Below, one piece after another: positions 8,384 to 17,758 of a DNA stretch of 64,000 nucleotides. Origin of the DNA: Saccharopolyspora gloriosae (lineage in GTDB: Bacteria; Actinomycetota; Actinomycetes; Mycobacteriales; Pseudonocardiaceae); the NCBI RefSeq assembly GCF_014203325.1, contig NZ_JACHIV010000001.1, positions 620,001 through 684,000 of the forward strand, in the 5' to 3' direction. Made by a program: the position numbers and the translations under genes. Under the pieces are notes generated by a model that saw only the letters and a list, made by a program, of their open reading frames with translations, was not told the DNA's origin and searched no databases. Every line of letters starts with the position of its first letter. Position 1 is the first letter of the stretch.

Positions 8384-10480
8384 ATGCCGGGCATGGCCGA
8401 TCAACCGCGACTGCTGGAAGGGCTCGATCCGGAGCAGCGGGCGGCGGTCACCGCGCCACGTGGGCCGGTGTGCGTGCTCGCGGGTGCGGGCACCGGCAAG
8501 ACCCGGACCATCACGCATCGCATCGCGCACCTGGTCCAGCGCGGGCTCGTCGTTCCGCAGCAGGTCCTGGCGGTGACGTTCACGGCTCGCGCGGCCGGTG
8601 AGATGCGCACCCGGTTGCGCGCCCTCGGTGCCGCCGGGGTGCAGGCGCAGACCTTCCACGCCGCCGCGTTCCGGCAGTTGCGCTACTTCTGGCCGCGGGT
8701 GCACGACTCGCAGGTGTGGCCGCTGGTGGACAACAAGTTCCGGCTGGTCATGCAGGCCGCGAACCGGGTCGGCCTGTCCACCGAGAAGGAATCGGTGCGG
8801 GACCTGGCGGGCGAGATCGAGTGGTCGAAGTCCTGCCTGATCTCCCCCGACCAGTACGCCACCGCCGCCGCCCGCGCCGGGCGCGACGCACCGGTGGTCC
8901 CGCAGCAGCTCGCGAAGGTCTTCGCCACCTACGAGGAGCTCAAGAACGACGCGCGGATGCTGGACTTCGACGACCTGCTGCTGCACACCGTCGCCATCTT
9001 GGAGGAGCACGCGGAGGTCGCCGAGGAGTTCCGCGGTCGCTACCGCTCCTTCGTCGTCGACGAGTACCAGGACGTCAACCCGCTGCAGCAGCGCGTGCTC
9101 GACGCGTGGCTCGGAGGCCGCGACGACCTGACGGTGGTCGGCGACGCGAACCAGACCATCTACTCGTTCGCCGGGGCCGCCCCGAAGTGGCTGATCGGGT
9201 TCCCGAAGCGCTTCCCGGAGGCGGCCGTGGTGCGCCTGGAACGGGACTACCGCTCCACGCCGCAGGTCGTGTCGCTGGCGAACCGGGTGATCGGAGCCGC
9301 CCGCGAACGTCCTGCGGGCACCCGGCTCAAGCTGATCGGGCAGCGCCCGGACGGCCCGGAACCGGACTTCGCCGAGTACGACCACGAGCCCGCCGAGGCG
9401 GAAGCCATCGCCCGCAAGATCGCCGCGCTGGCGGGCAAGGGCGTGGCGCTGTCCGAGATCGCGATCCTGTTCCGGGTCAACGCCCAGTCCGAGGTGTACG
9501 AGAAGGCGCTGTCCGACGCCGAGATCCCCTACCAGGTGCGCGGCGGCGAGCGGTTCTTCAACCGCCCCGAGGTGCGCCAGGCCGTGGTGGCGCTGCGCAC
9601 GGCGGCGAACCGCGGCGCCGATCCGGGCGCCGACCTGCCCGCGTCGGTGCGCGCCGTGCTGGCCGAGGTGGGGCTCACCGAGGAACCCCCGGCGGGGGGT
9701 TCGGCGCGGGAGCGCTGGGAGTCGCTGATCGCGCTGGTCGAACTCGCCGAGGAGCTCGCGGCCGTCGCCGACGAGGCGGACCTGGCCCGCTACGTCGCCG
9801 AGCTGGAGCTGCGCGCCGAGGCCCAGCATCCGCCGACGGTCGAGGGCGTCACGCTCGCGTCGCTGCACTCGGCGAAGGGTTTGGAGTGGGACGCGGTGTT
9901 CCTCGCCGGGCTCGCCGAGGGCACGATGCCGATCCAGCACGCCGACGACGACGCGGGCGTCGAGGAGGAGCGCAGGCTGCTCTACGTCGGCGTCACCCGG
10001 GCCCGCGAGCACCTGCACCTGTCCTGGGCGCTGGCGCGGGCCGCCGACGGCCGTCGCTACCGCCGCCGCAGCCGCTTCCTCTACGGCGTGATCCCGGAGC
10101 GGCACCCGGCGGCGCTGACTTCGAAGGGCCGCACCCCCGAACCCGGCCCCACCCGCAAGCAGGCCACGCCGCGCTGCCGCAACTGCGAGTCGGTCCTGGT
10201 GAGCACGATGGACATCAAGCTGGGCCGCTGCTCCACGTGCCCGTCCGACGTGGACGAGGGACTGCTGGACCGGTTGCGCGCCTGGCGCGGTGATCGGGCG
10301 AAGCAGCTGAAGGTGCCCGCCTACGTGGTGTTCACCGACGCGACGCTCACCGCCATCGCCGAGCAGCGCCCCACCGACGAGGCGGCCCTGGTCGCGATCT
10401 CCGGGATCGGAGCCAGCAAGGTCCGCCGGTTCGGCGACGACGTGCTGGCGTTGATCCAGCGCGAGCACGGCCGGAACTGA
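8384..10480 (+). CDS. uvrD2: ATP-dependent DNA helicase UvrD2 (SF1, HRDC)
   Basis: 698 aa. Walker A AGAGTGKT at residues 33-40; the DEYQD box and other SF1 motifs follow. Near residues 595-620 is a CxxC...CxxC zinc element (CRNC...CSTC), then a C-terminal HRDC domain ending in [11 protein letters not shown]. This order matches actinobacterial UvrD2, a 3'-5' helicase acting in DNA repair. ATG at 8384 or 8393 could be the start; the two differ by three residues. It is monocistronic in this view. Confidence 0.93.
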   Translation: MPGMADQPRLLEGLDPEQRAAVTAPRGPVCVLAGAGTGKTRTITHRIAHLVQRGLVVPQQVLAVTFTARAAGEMRTRLRALGAAGVQAQTFHAAAFRQLRYFWPRVHDSQVWPLVDNKFRLVMQAANRVGLSTEKESVRDLAGEIEWSKSCLISPDQYATAAARAGRDAPVVPQQLAKVFATYEELKNDARMLDFDDLLLHTVAILEEHAEVAEEFRGRYRSFVVDEYQDVNPLQQRVLDAWLGGRDDLTVVGDANQTIYSFAGAAPKWLIGFPKRFPEAAVVRLERDYRSTPQVVSLANRVIGAARERPAGTRLKLIGQRPDGPEPDFAEYDHEPAEAEAIARKIAALAGKGVALSEIAILFRVNAQSEVYEKALSDAEIPYQVRGGERFFNRPEVRQAVVALRTAANRGADPGADLPASVRAVLAEVGLTEEPPAGGSARERWESLIALVELAEELAAVADEADLARYVAELELRAEAQHPPTVEGVTLASLHSAKGLEWDAVFLAGLAEGTMPIQHADDDAGVEEERRLLYVGVTRAREHLHLSWALARAADGRRYRRRSRFLYGVIPERHPAALTSKGRTPEPGPTRKQATPRCRNCESVLVSTMDIKLGRCSTCPSDVDEGLLDRLRAWRGDRAKQLKVPAYVVFTDATLTAIAEQRPTDEAALVAISGIGASKVRRFGDDVLALIQREHGRN

Positions 10481-10523
10481 ACGCCCGCTGACCAGGAATT
10501 CCGCCTCCATCGGCGGAACTTCG

Positions 10524-10562
10524 AAAAATCGGTTGCGGCGCGCTTCCGGCGCCTCATAGTCT
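10524..10562 (+). promoter_or_regulatory. WhiB7-type autoregulated promoter
   Basis: AAAAAT (10524-10529) sits 3 bp before a TTGCGG -35 element (10533-10538), with TAGTCT as -10 (10557-10562, 18-bp spacer). An AT-rich block just upstream of -35 is the known binding site of the WhiB7 AT-hook bound to SigA. A WhiB7-like gene lies downstream, so autoactivation is likely. Confidence 0.6.
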
Positions 10563-10621
10563 GCAACTGCGCAAGCCGTGGTGGACGGAACCCGGCGTGA
10601 TCCGGAGGGGAGGTGGCAGCG

Positions 10622-10804
10622 ATGACCGACACGCAGATGCTCGGTACCCCTGGCCACCTGACGTCCGGGGGTATCGCGCTGTTCCGCGGTCGCACAGCGA
10701 CCCAGCCTGGCTATGAGCGAGTCATCGATGTGCCGCGTCCGAACGACGGCGGCCTCCCGTTTGATGGCCGTTTCCCGCCGGTTCGCGCGGAGCTCGATCC
10801 TTGA
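10622..10804 (+). CDS. candidate leader peptide (uORF) of whiB7
   Basis: 60-codon reading frame starting at ATG after the ribosome-binding sequence GGAGGGGAGG at 10603-10612, located between the whiB7 promoter and its leader terminator. The stop lies 35 bp before the terminator stem. Known whiB7 genes carry an upstream ORF and terminator that sense stalled translation; the arrangement here is the same. The peptide has no recognised domain. An overlapping ATG frame at 10713-10988 is an alternative leader. Confidence 0.5.
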   Translation: MTDTQMLGTPGHLTSGGIALFRGRTATQPGYERVIDVPRPNDGGLPFDGRFPPVRAELDP

Positions 10805-10839
10805 TCTCCTGACCGAGGACACGCTCCAGGCTCTTCTTG

Positions 10840-10880
10840 AAGGCCGCGGACCCGCACCAGCCGGGTCCGCGGCCTTTTTT
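10840..10880 (+). terminator. Rho-independent terminator inside the whiB7 leader
   Basis: 15-bp stem (AAGGCCGCGGACCCG with its complement), 7-nt loop CACCAGC, then a run of six T. It ends 101 bp before the whiB7 ATG, so it must be bypassed for expression: a candidate attenuator. Confidence 0.85.
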
Positions 10881-10981
10881 GTATCTCCACTTCGAGAAGT
10901 AGCGCCATGTCGATGTGTTCCTGGGGAACCACCCACCGTCCGTGCGGGCACGTGCACTGCCCCGAACAGACAGGAGGAGAG

Positions 10982-11380
10982 ATGTTGACCACCAGCGTCC
11001 CGATGCAGCCCGAGGGCAGGGCTGTCGACGCAGGATGTGACGGCGCCGTCGGAGCTCTGCTCGACGGCGCCACCGACCGGGCCGACGAGGTGCCCTGTCG
11101 GCGCGACCCCGACCTGTGGTTCGCCGAGAGCCCCGGCGACCTGGAACGGGCGAAGACCTTGTGCGGGGGGTGCCCGCTCAAGCAGCGCTGCTTGGACGGC
11201 GCGCTGTCCCGCGGCGAACCCTGGGGGGTCTGGGGCGGCGAGATCTTCGAACGCGGAGCGGTGGTCGCGCGCAAGCGATCCCGCGGACGCCCCCGCAAGA
11301 ACCCCGAACCCGCCCGTCCCGCGACCGTCCAGGTCGCGACCGGCGATCCCGCACGACGACCCGAGGAGCACGCGGCATGA
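10982..11380 (+). CDS. whiB7: WhiB7-like Fe-S redox/antibiotic-response regulator
   Basis: 132 aa from ATG after an AGGAGAG ribosome-binding site. It has the four WhiB cysteines (PCRRD, then LCGGCPLKQRC) that bind [4Fe-4S], the GVWGG turn, and a C-terminal AT-hook RGRPRK that marks the WhiB7 class. WhiB7 binds SigA and activates intrinsic multidrug-resistance genes and itself. Upstream are a matching promoter, a leader ORF and a terminator. The stop overlaps the next ATG (ATGA). The last 25 residues are Pro/Arg-rich. Confidence 0.92.
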   Translation: MLTTSVPMQPEGRAVDAGCDGAVGALLDGATDRADEVPCRRDPDLWFAESPGDLERAKTLCGGCPLKQRCLDGALSRGEPWGVWGGEIFERGAVVARKRSRGRPRKNPEPARPATVQVATGDPARRPEEHAA

Positions 11381-11610
11381 CCCGCTTCGACCACACCCGC
11401 ATCCACCCGCACGCCCCCACCGGCTCGACGGAAGTGAATCGAATGCTGATGCCCGAAGACATGGCACGGATCCGACAACACGACTTGTTGATCGAGGCGC
11501 GCCGCGACCGGCTGGCCCGCCAGGCCACCGCCGGTCGCTGGTGGCGCCGCTTGGCGCGGTACGCGCATCAACGCGCGGACCACGCGGAGGGAGCGATCAC
11601 CAGGCCGTAA
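11377..11610 (+). CDS. small basic protein coupled to whiB7
   Basis: 77 aa, ATGA overlap with whiB7 after a GAGGAG ribosome-binding site. The sequence is His-rich at the start (HTRIHPHAPTG) and Arg-rich in the middle (EARRDRLARQAT, WWRRLARY), with no Cys and no membrane segment. No family recognised. Tight coupling suggests it is made whenever WhiB7 is made. Confidence 0.65.
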   Translation: MTRFDHTRIHPHAPTGSTEVNRMLMPEDMARIRQHDLLIEARRDRLARQATAGRWWRRLARYAHQRADHAEGAITRP

Positions 11611-11621
11611 AGTGCACGTTC

Positions 11622-12482
11622 GTGGCTCACTCGCACGATGGAATCGACTGGGACGCCAAGATCGCGCGGTTGCGCGAAGGCGACGAACTGGCCGCCCCGG
11701 AGACCGCTGATCTGGTGCGCGACCTGCTCCGCCCGCAGGACCGCACGGTGATCGACATCGGTTCCGGCGCGGGTGGTGCCGCGACCGCGTTCGCGGACGC
11801 CATGTGGGACACCGGGGGGACGATCATCCTCGTCGACTCCGCGCCGGAGCTGCTGGCCGCGGCGGCGCGCAACACCGCCGCCACGGCCGGTCCCGACGTC
11901 CGGGTGCTCTCGGTGCAGGCCGACGTGGCCCGCGGCGACCTGTCCGCCGTGGGCCAGGCCGACCTGGTGTTCGCCTCGTTCGTGGTGCACCACCTGCCGG
12001 ACCAGCTCGCGGGCCTGCGGCGACTGCTGAAGCTGGTGCGGCCGGGCGGGCGGCTCACACTGGTCGAGTCCGGCCTGGAACCGCGGGTGCTGCCGTGGGA
12101 CGTCGGCGTCGGAGAACCCGGCCTGGAACCGCGGCTCGCGGCGGCGCGGGCCGACTGGTTCCGCGAGATGCGCGCCGAGATGCCCGGCTCGGTCCGGTTG
12201 CCGACCGGCTGGGCGCGGGCCATGGCCGACGCCGGGCTCGACGGCGTGCTGTCCTGGACGCAGCTGGTGGATCGGCCGGCACCGGTGTCCGGGGCTGCGA
12301 TGACGGCGGTGCTGCGCAGGCTCGAATGGCTGCGCCGGGGCGCGGAGGGACGTGTCGCGCAGGCCGACTTGGACGCCGTCGACGCCCTGCTCGACCCGAC
12401 CGGCCCGCACTACGCGGGCTCCCGGGACGACGTCTACTACCTGCTCGCCCAGACGATCCACGTCGGCACCCGCCGAGCGTGA
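11622..12482 (+). CDS. class I SAM-dependent methyltransferase
   Basis: 286 aa from GTG at 11622, 11 bp after the small protein. Motif I is VIDIGSGAGG near residue 46, the acidic end of strand 2 is ILVDSAPE, and the post-motif FASFVVHHLPD...LLKLVRPGGRL follows, all typical of class I Rossmann methyltransferases. The substrate cannot be told from the sequence. It may belong to the whiB7 transcript, which would make it part of a stress response; this is inference. Confidence 0.82.
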   Translation: MAHSHDGIDWDAKIARLREGDELAAPETADLVRDLLRPQDRTVIDIGSGAGGAATAFADAMWDTGGTIILVDSAPELLAAAARNTAATAGPDVRVLSVQADVARGDLSAVGQADLVFASFVVHHLPDQLAGLRRLLKLVRPGGRLTLVESGLEPRVLPWDVGVGEPGLEPRLAAARADWFREMRAEMPGSVRLPTGWARAMADAGLDGVLSWTQLVDRPAPVSGAAMTAVLRRLEWLRRGAEGRVAQADLDAVDALLDPTGPHYAGSRDDVYYLLAQTIHVGTRRA

Positions 12483-12503
12483 TCCCGGCGGCGGAGGGCA
12501 GGT

Positions 12504-13832
12504 TCAGTCCGCGGCCGGTTCGGGGTCGGCGAAGCCCGGCTGCCAGCGGACGATGATCTCCTGAGCTTCGAACTCGGCGTCGAGCTGGCAGAGGATGCCC
12601 GTCGCGCCCAGCGTCACGCGGTGGATCAGCAGGTAGTCCGGGGGCAGGTTCAACGCCCTGCCGGTGCGGAAGTCCGGGCTGCGCAGGTCGCCGACCCGCT
12701 CCGCCTGCCGCTGCATCCAGGAGCGGCTGAAGTGGAACCGCGGCTCGCGCACGGGGTCCACGAACGGCCCCAGGTAGGCCAGCACGTCCTCGGCGCGCAG
12801 TTCGCTGTCGGTGTGCACGAAGCGTTCGGCGCGCAGCATCTCCAGCAGTTCCTCGGCCCGGTCCTCCATGGCCAGCCGGAGCATCCGCCCCATGTCCGCG
12901 GGCAGCCCGTCGGGCAGCCGAGCGACCGCGCCGAAGTCCAGCACGATGAGCCTGCCGTCGGGCGCCAGCAGGAAGTTGCCGGGATGCGGGTCGGCGTGCA
13001 GCAGCCCGGACCGCTCCGGTGCGGAGAAGTGGAATTCCGCCAGCCTGCGGCCCGCCTCGTTCCGCTGCCGCCGATCCCCGTCGGCGATGATCGCGGAGAA
13101 CGGGGTGCCCTCGACCCATTCGGTGACCATCACCTGCGGTGCGCTGGCGACGACCTTCGGGATCAGCACGTTCTCGTCGCCGTCGAAAGCGGCGGCGAAG
13201 GTCCGCTGGTTGTCGGCTTCCGTGCGGTAGTCGAGCTCCTCGACCATCCGGTCCTGCAGCTCGGCGAGCAGCGGTTTGATCTCCGCGCCGGGAGCCAGCG
13301 ACTGGAACAGCCGGGAGAACCGGCTCAGCTGGCGCAGGTCCGAGCGCAGCGCCTCGCCCGCGCCCGGGTACTGGAGCTTGACGGCGACGTCCCGGCCGTC
13401 GTGCCACACCGCGCGGTGCACCTGCCCGATGCTGGCCGCGGCGGCCGGAACGTCGTCGAACTCGGCGAAGCGGTCCCGCCAGGTCCGCCCCAGTTGCTGC
13501 TCCAGCACCCGCCGCACGCTGTCGGCGGACATCGGGGGAGCGGCGGACTGGAGCTTCGTCAGCGCTTCCCGGTACGGCTCGGCCATCTCGTCGGGCACGG
13601 CGGCCTCGAACACGCTGAGCGCCTGGCCGAACTTCATCGCGCCGCCCTTGAGCTGTCCCAGCACCGCGAACAGCTGCTCGGCCGTGCGTGCGGTGAGCTC
13701 CGCGTTGATCTCGTCGGCGGATCGGCCGCTGAGGCGCTTGCCCCACCCGGCGGCCACCCGCCCCGCGACGCCCAGCGGAAGGCTGGCCAGTTTGGCGGTG
13801 CGGTGCGCCGCCCGGCGGGGAATGTCGGTCAC
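12504..13832 (-). CDS. UbiB/ABC1-family atypical kinase
   Basis: 442 aa from GTG at 13832, which follows an AAAGGAG ribosome-binding site; a longer frame to 13907 lacks one. Family motifs: GGAMKFGQALSVFE (KxGQ), PAAAASIGQVHRA (Ala-rich loop), LHADPHPGNF and VLDFGAVARLP. ABC1/UbiB proteins are atypical kinases/ATPases, often linked to isoprenoid quinone metabolism. Actinobacterial members are poorly characterised. It converges on the methyltransferase with a 21-bp gap. Confidence 0.9.
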   Translation of the reverse strand: MTDIPRRAAHRTAKLASLPLGVAGRVAAGWGKRLSGRSADEINAELTARTAEQLFAVLGQLKGGAMKFGQALSVFEAAVPDEMAEPYREALTKLQSAAPPMSADSVRRVLEQQLGRTWRDRFAEFDDVPAAAASIGQVHRAVWHDGRDVAVKLQYPGAGEALRSDLRQLSRFSRLFQSLAPGAEIKPLLAELQDRMVEELDYRTEADNQRTFAAAFDGDENVLIPKVVASAPQVMVTEWVEGTPFSAIIADGDRRQRNEAGRRLAEFHFSAPERSGLLHADPHPGNFLLAPDGRLIVLDFGAVARLPDGLPADMGRMLRLAMEDRAEELLEMLRAERFVHTDSELRAEDVLAYLGPFVDPVREPRFHFSRSWMQRQAERVGDLRSPDFRTGRALNLPPDYLLIHRVTLGATGILCQLDAEFEAQEIIVRWQPGFADPEPAAD

Positions 13833-14076
13833 GAGGGCTCCTTTGCCGCGCGCAGGAGAACCACCCCGGCTCCGAGAGGTATTCGGATATCCGGGGCCGG
13901 AGCACATCGTAGTGGTTCACCGACCGGTTGTGGGACGCCTGAGCGCCGCTGTGGTGGTGTTCGTTCCGAACCTCACTCGTGGCGCGGGCCGGCCGTGAAG
14001 CCGGCTACCGGGCGAGACATCACCTCGAGGTGCCGTCGCCCGGTCACCCGAGCCGCGTTGGTTCCGCCCCCGGCCG

Positions 14077-14226
14077 TCAGGCCTTGCCGAGGATTCGGGT
14101 CATGCGGGTGCCGCACACCGGGCAGGTTCCCTTGGCCATCCGGCGTCCGTTGGTCTCCGTGATCTCGCCGGGGAAGTCCCGCTTCTCCCGGCATTTCACG
14201 CAGTAGCCGTTGTAGGTCTCGGCCAC
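14077..14226 (-). CDS. small zinc-ribbon protein (DUF5679-like)
   Basis: 49 aa, starting at GTG after a strong AAGGAGG site. Two CxxC knuckles (YCVKCREK and CPVCGTRM) form a zinc ribbon covering the whole protein; between them is ETNGRRMAKGT. It matches the DUF5679 pattern of short actinobacterial proteins. It probably binds nucleic acid or a protein partner; function unknown. Confidence 0.85.
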   Translation of the reverse strand: MAETYNGYCVKCREKRDFPGEITETNGRRMAKGTCPVCGTRMTRILGKA

Positions 14227-14438
14227 GGCGTCCTCCTTGGTGTTGTGATCGCTACGGCGCGTGCCCGTTCGGGCTGCGCTGGAGGAACCGTACAGGTGGC
14301 CGTATCGATATCACTGCATTCAGCTGATCGCATGTTAGGGGGAATGGAGTAATGCTTTAGGTGATCACGCGCAGTAGGCATGTGGAAAACCGCACTGTCG
14401 TGTCCTCATGTCGGTACCACTCGCTAAGGTCAGGTCTC

Positions 14439-14978
14439 GTGGCAGAACCGCAGGTCGAGGTGCGTCGCAGCAAACGCCGACGCCAGACGGTCAGCGCGTA
14501 CCGGGACGGTGACAAGGTCATCGTGCTGCTCCCGGCTCGGATGAGCAGAGCCGAGGAGAAGAAGTGGGTGGCGGAGATGCTCAGCCGCCTGCAGCGCAGC
14601 GAGACCCGCCGCCGGTCACCCGCGCGGGACTCGGACACGGCGTTAGCGCAACGCTGCGTGGAACTCTCCGAGCAGTACCTCGACGGCCGCGCCGAACCCC
14701 GCTCGATCCGCTGGGTGCCGCCGATGCGCACCCGCTGGGCGTCGTGCACGCCCAGCACCAAGGCCATCCGGATCAGCGATCGGCTGCGGGACGTGCCCGG
14801 TTGGGTGCTGGATTACGTGCTGGTGCACGAGCTCGCGCACCTGCTGGTCCCCGGCCACGGCGCCGACTTCTGGAAGTGGGTCAACCGGTATCCGAAGACC
14901 GAGCGGGCCGTCGGCTACCTCGAAGGGCTCTCCGCGGCGGCCAACCTGGGCCTGACCATGGGCGACCAGGAGGACTGA
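14439..14978 (+). CDS. YgjP/DUF45-type metal-dependent hydrolase
   Basis: 179 aa from GTG at 14439. HELAHLLVPGHGADFW gives the HExxH zinc site plus the third His, as in the YgjP (M48-like) family. The upstream RTRWASC motif is also characteristic. Predicted soluble. Function in the cell is unknown. The longer open frame upstream has no ribosome-binding site. Converges on the DUF2342 gene across a strong stem-loop. Confidence 0.88.
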   Translation: MAEPQVEVRRSKRRRQTVSAYRDGDKVIVLLPARMSRAEEKKWVAEMLSRLQRSETRRRSPARDSDTALAQRCVELSEQYLDGRAEPRSIRWVPPMRTRWASCTPSTKAIRISDRLRDVPGWVLDYVLVHELAHLLVPGHGADFWKWVNRYPKTERAVGYLEGLSAAANLGLTMGDQED

Positions 14979-15040
14979 CCGCTCGCGAAGCGGCGGACCC
15001 GCGCACGAGCGGATCCGCCGTCAGGGGGGAACGTGAGCGC

Positions 15041-15071
15041 GGGCGGTGCGGAGCCGGGCTCCGCACCGCCC
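15041..15071. terminator. bidirectional stem-loop between convergent genes
   Basis: Perfect 14-bp inverted repeat (GGGCGGTGCGGAGC with its complement), 3-nt loop, between the YgjP-like and DUF2342 genes that face each other. Confidence 0.65.
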
Positions 15072-15079
15072 GTCGCGGC

Positions 15080-16546
15080 TCACTTCGCGCCGGGGCCGTC
15101 GCCCTCGTCGTCCGAGTCCTCGGAATTCCCGGCGGAGTCCGCCGGCTTGCCCTCGCCGGATTCGGCGGCCCGCTGCTCGGCCTCCTCGGCGCGCTTGATC
15201 GCCGCGATCGGGTCGTCCAGGTCCGAGGAGCCGCCCCAGCGGTCGGCGAAGTCCAGCGGCTCGTCCAGGTCGGAGGCGTCCGGCAGCAGGTCGGGGTGGT
15301 CCCACACCCGGTCCCGGCTGTCGGTGCCGTGCCGCTCGGTCATGAGCCGCCACAGGTTCGCCGCGTCCCGCAGCCGCCGCGGGCGCAGCTCCAGCCCGAT
15401 CAGGGTGGCGAAGGTCTGCTCGGCGGGGCCACCGCTGGCCCGGCGCCTGCGGATCGTCTCGCTCAGCGCGCCCGCGCCCGGCAGCCGCTCGCTCAACGCG
15501 TCGGACACGACCACGTCGACCCAGCCCTCGACGAGCGCCAGCAGCGTCTCCAGCCTGGTCAGCGCAGCTTCCTGCTCCGGGGTGGTCTTCGGCTCCAGCA
15601 GGTTGGAGCCCATCAGCTCCTGCATCGAGCTCGGGTCCGTCGGGTCGATCTTGCTCGCGAGGTCCTCCAGCGAGGACGTGTCCACCTGGATGCCGCGCGC
15701 GTACTCCTCGACGGTGGCCAGCAGCCGCTGGCGCAGCCACGGCACGTGGCTGAACAGGCGGTGGTGCGCGGCTTCGCGGGCGGCGAGGAACAGCGTGACC
15801 TCGTCCAGCGGCCGGTCCACGCCCTCCGCGAAGCGGGACACGTTCGCAGGCAGCAGCGCGGCCGTGCCCTCCGGTGCCAGCGGCAGGCCCACGTCGGACG
15901 AGGTGAGCACTTCGGCGCCGAGCTCGGCGAGGCTGTTGCCCAGCTGCGAACCGAACCCGAGCCCGCCCATCTGGCCGAGCATGGACAGCAGCGGCCCGGC
16001 GGCCTGCTTGGCCTCCTCGGGCATCGCGTCGAGCCATGCGGTGGACATCCGCTGCGCCACCGGGTCGCACAGCCGCTGCCAGGTCGGCAAGGTCTGCTCC
16101 ACCCAGTCGACCGACGACCAGACCCGCGCCGTGCGCACGCCCGCGGGCAGCGCCGTCGTCGGGTCGAGCCACAGCTCCGCGAGGTGCACGGCGTCCTCGA
16201 CGCCCTTGACCTCCTGCTGGCTGGGGCGTTCCGTGCGCTGCTTCGAGTGCAGCTGCTGCACCGCGAGCTGCTTGGCGAGGTCGTAGTTCACCGGCCCGGA
16301 ACCGCCGCTGCCCGAGTGGCTCAGCACCTGGCCGAGCTGCGAGAACATCTGCCCCAGCTGGCCCATGTCGAAGTTCATGCCCCCGGGCATGCCGCCCATG
16401 CCGCCCGGCAGGGCGCCGCCGAAGCCGAAACCGGACTGCTGTCCGGAGTTGCCGGCGCCACCCTCGGAGCGCCCTTCCGACGACTCCCCTTTGTTGCGGT
16501 CGTCGTCGGGATCCTGCGGGCTGAACCCGAACGGCATGTCATTCAT
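15080..16546 (-). CDS. zinc-dependent metalloprotease, DUF2342 family
   Basis: 488 aa from the ATG at 16546 (a further ATG at 16537 also fits the GGTGGAGG site). The first 75 residues are Gly/Met-rich and disordered. The core has EAAHHRLFSHVPW in place of a classic HExxH and ALVEGWVDVV further on, both typical of DUF2342. The C-terminal 50 residues are acidic (DSDDEGDGPG). The family is found next to Lon-like PDZ proteases in Actinobacteria, and here it is divergent from one. Role unproven. Confidence 0.87.
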   Translation of the reverse strand: MNDMPFGFSPQDPDDDRNKGESSEGRSEGGAGNSGQQSGFGFGGALPGGMGGMPGGMNFDMGQLGQMFSQLGQVLSHSGSGGSGPVNYDLAKQLAVQQLHSKQRTERPSQQEVKGVEDAVHLAELWLDPTTALPAGVRTARVWSSVDWVEQTLPTWQRLCDPVAQRMSTAWLDAMPEEAKQAAGPLLSMLGQMGGLGFGSQLGNSLAELGAEVLTSSDVGLPLAPEGTAALLPANVSRFAEGVDRPLDEVTLFLAAREAAHHRLFSHVPWLRQRLLATVEEYARGIQVDTSSLEDLASKIDPTDPSSMQELMGSNLLEPKTTPEQEAALTRLETLLALVEGWVDVVVSDALSERLPGAGALSETIRRRRASGGPAEQTFATLIGLELRPRRLRDAANLWRLMTERHGTDSRDRVWDHPDLLPDASDLDEPLDFADRWGGSSDLDDPIAAIKRAEEAEQRAAESGEGKPADSAGNSEDSDDEGDGPGAK

Positions 16547-16685
16547 GCCTCCACCGTACGCGGATCGCGCCCACGCGGATAAGCAGCTCGCCACCTCCGC
16601 GGGCGCGATGTCCGCAGCTCGCGGCTCGGTCGGCGATCACCCGCCCGGGGATCTCGCCGAGGGCGAACACGTACCCTGTCGCCTC

Positions 16686-17711
16686 GTGAGCCGTCGAACC
16701 TGGACGTTAGTGACCAGCGTCATCCTGGTGGCCGCTTTCGGGCTGCTCGGGGCATTCGTCCCGGTGCCGTTCGTGGCGCTCGGTCCGGGACCGACCTACA
16801 ACACCCTGGGCGAAGAGGCCGGCACGCCGGTCATCCGGATCGACGGTCAGCGGACCTACCCGACCGCCGGGAACCTGAACATGACCACGGTGTCGGTGAC
16901 CGATCACCTCTCGATGCTCGGCGCGCTGGGGTTGTGGGTCAGCGGTCGCTACGCGCTGGCGCCGCGCGAGGTCTACTACCCGCCGGAGAAGTCCGAGCAG
17001 CAGATCGAGCAGGAGAACACCCAGGCGTTCAACGACTCGCAGACCTCCGCGGAGACCGCGGCGATGCACCACCTGGGCTACCCGACGAAGGTGCTGGCCG
17101 GGCAGGTCGTCACCGGCAGCCCCGCCGACGCGGTGCTCGAACCCGGTGACCAGCTGATCGCCGTGAACGGCAAGCCGATCACCGATCCGGCGGCGCTGCA
17201 GGCCGAGGTCGGGCGCTACAAGCCGGGCGACCCGATCCGGCTCACCTACCGCCACGGCGCCGATCCGGAGCGCACGGTCCCGGTGGTGCTGGGCTCGAAC
17301 GCAGACGGGCGCCCGCAGGGCTTCCTGGGAGTCGGCGCGGTCGGCCGCCCGGACGTGCCCTTCGAGATCGAGATCAGCCTCGCCGACGTCGGCGGTCCCT
17401 CCGCGGGACTGATGTTCTCGCTGGCCATCGTGGACAAGCTGACGCCGGGCGAGCTCAACGGCGGCCGGTTCATCGCGGGCACGGGGGAGATCGACGAGAC
17501 CGGCAAGGTCGGCCCGATCGGTGGCATCCCGTTCAAGATGACCATGGCCAAGGAGGCCGGGGCGACCACGTTCCTGGTTCCCGCGGGCAACTGCGCCGAA
17601 GCGAAGTCCCAGGCCCCCGACGGGCTCCAGCTCGCCCGGGTCGGCACCTTGGGCGAGGCGACGCACGCCCTCGACGTGATCCGCGAAGGCGGCGTCCCGC
17701 CGAGCTGCTGA
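16686..17711 (+). CDS. PDZ domain-containing Lon-type (S16) serine protease
   Basis: 341 aa. An N-terminal membrane anchor (residues 8-30) leads to an extracytoplasmic body, a PDZ domain (about 120-215, GQVVTGSPADAVLEPGD) and an S16 domain with catalytic Ser in VGGPSAGLMF and Lys in IGGIPFKMTMA. This is the YlbL-type membrane-bound Lon-like protease. The GTG start at 16686 was chosen because the preceding frame is Pro-rich shadow sequence. It diverges from the DUF2342 gene with about 140 bp between starts. Confidence 0.92.
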   Translation: MSRRTWTLVTSVILVAAFGLLGAFVPVPFVALGPGPTYNTLGEEAGTPVIRIDGQRTYPTAGNLNMTTVSVTDHLSMLGALGLWVSGRYALAPREVYYPPEKSEQQIEQENTQAFNDSQTSAETAAMHHLGYPTKVLAGQVVTGSPADAVLEPGDQLIAVNGKPITDPAALQAEVGRYKPGDPIRLTYRHGADPERTVPVVLGSNADGRPQGFLGVGAVGRPDVPFEIEISLADVGGPSAGLMFSLAIVDKLTPGELNGGRFIAGTGEIDETGKVGPIGGIPFKMTMAKEAGATTFLVPAGNCAEAKSQAPDGLQLARVGTLGEATHALDVIREGGVPPSC

Positions 17712-17718
17712 TGCGACG

Positions 17719-17751
17719 CCGGTGGCGGGCGGGTGACCCGGCCGCCACCGG
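17719..17751. terminator. bidirectional stem-loop
   Basis: Perfect 10-bp inverted repeat CCGGTGGCGG/CCGCCACCGG with a 13-nt loop, between two convergent genes 47 bp apart. Confidence 0.6.
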
Positions 17752-17758
17752 TCCGGCT

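Noticed and set aside
10713-10988. 91-aa frame overlapping the whiB7 leader and start
   Set aside because: Runs through the terminator and lacks a ribosome-binding site; kept only as an alternative leader ORF.
8114-11467. 1117-aa minus-strand open frame across uvrD2 and whiB7
   Set aside because: Shadow of uvrD2 in GC-rich DNA; low-complexity, crosses a terminator and promoter of the true genes.
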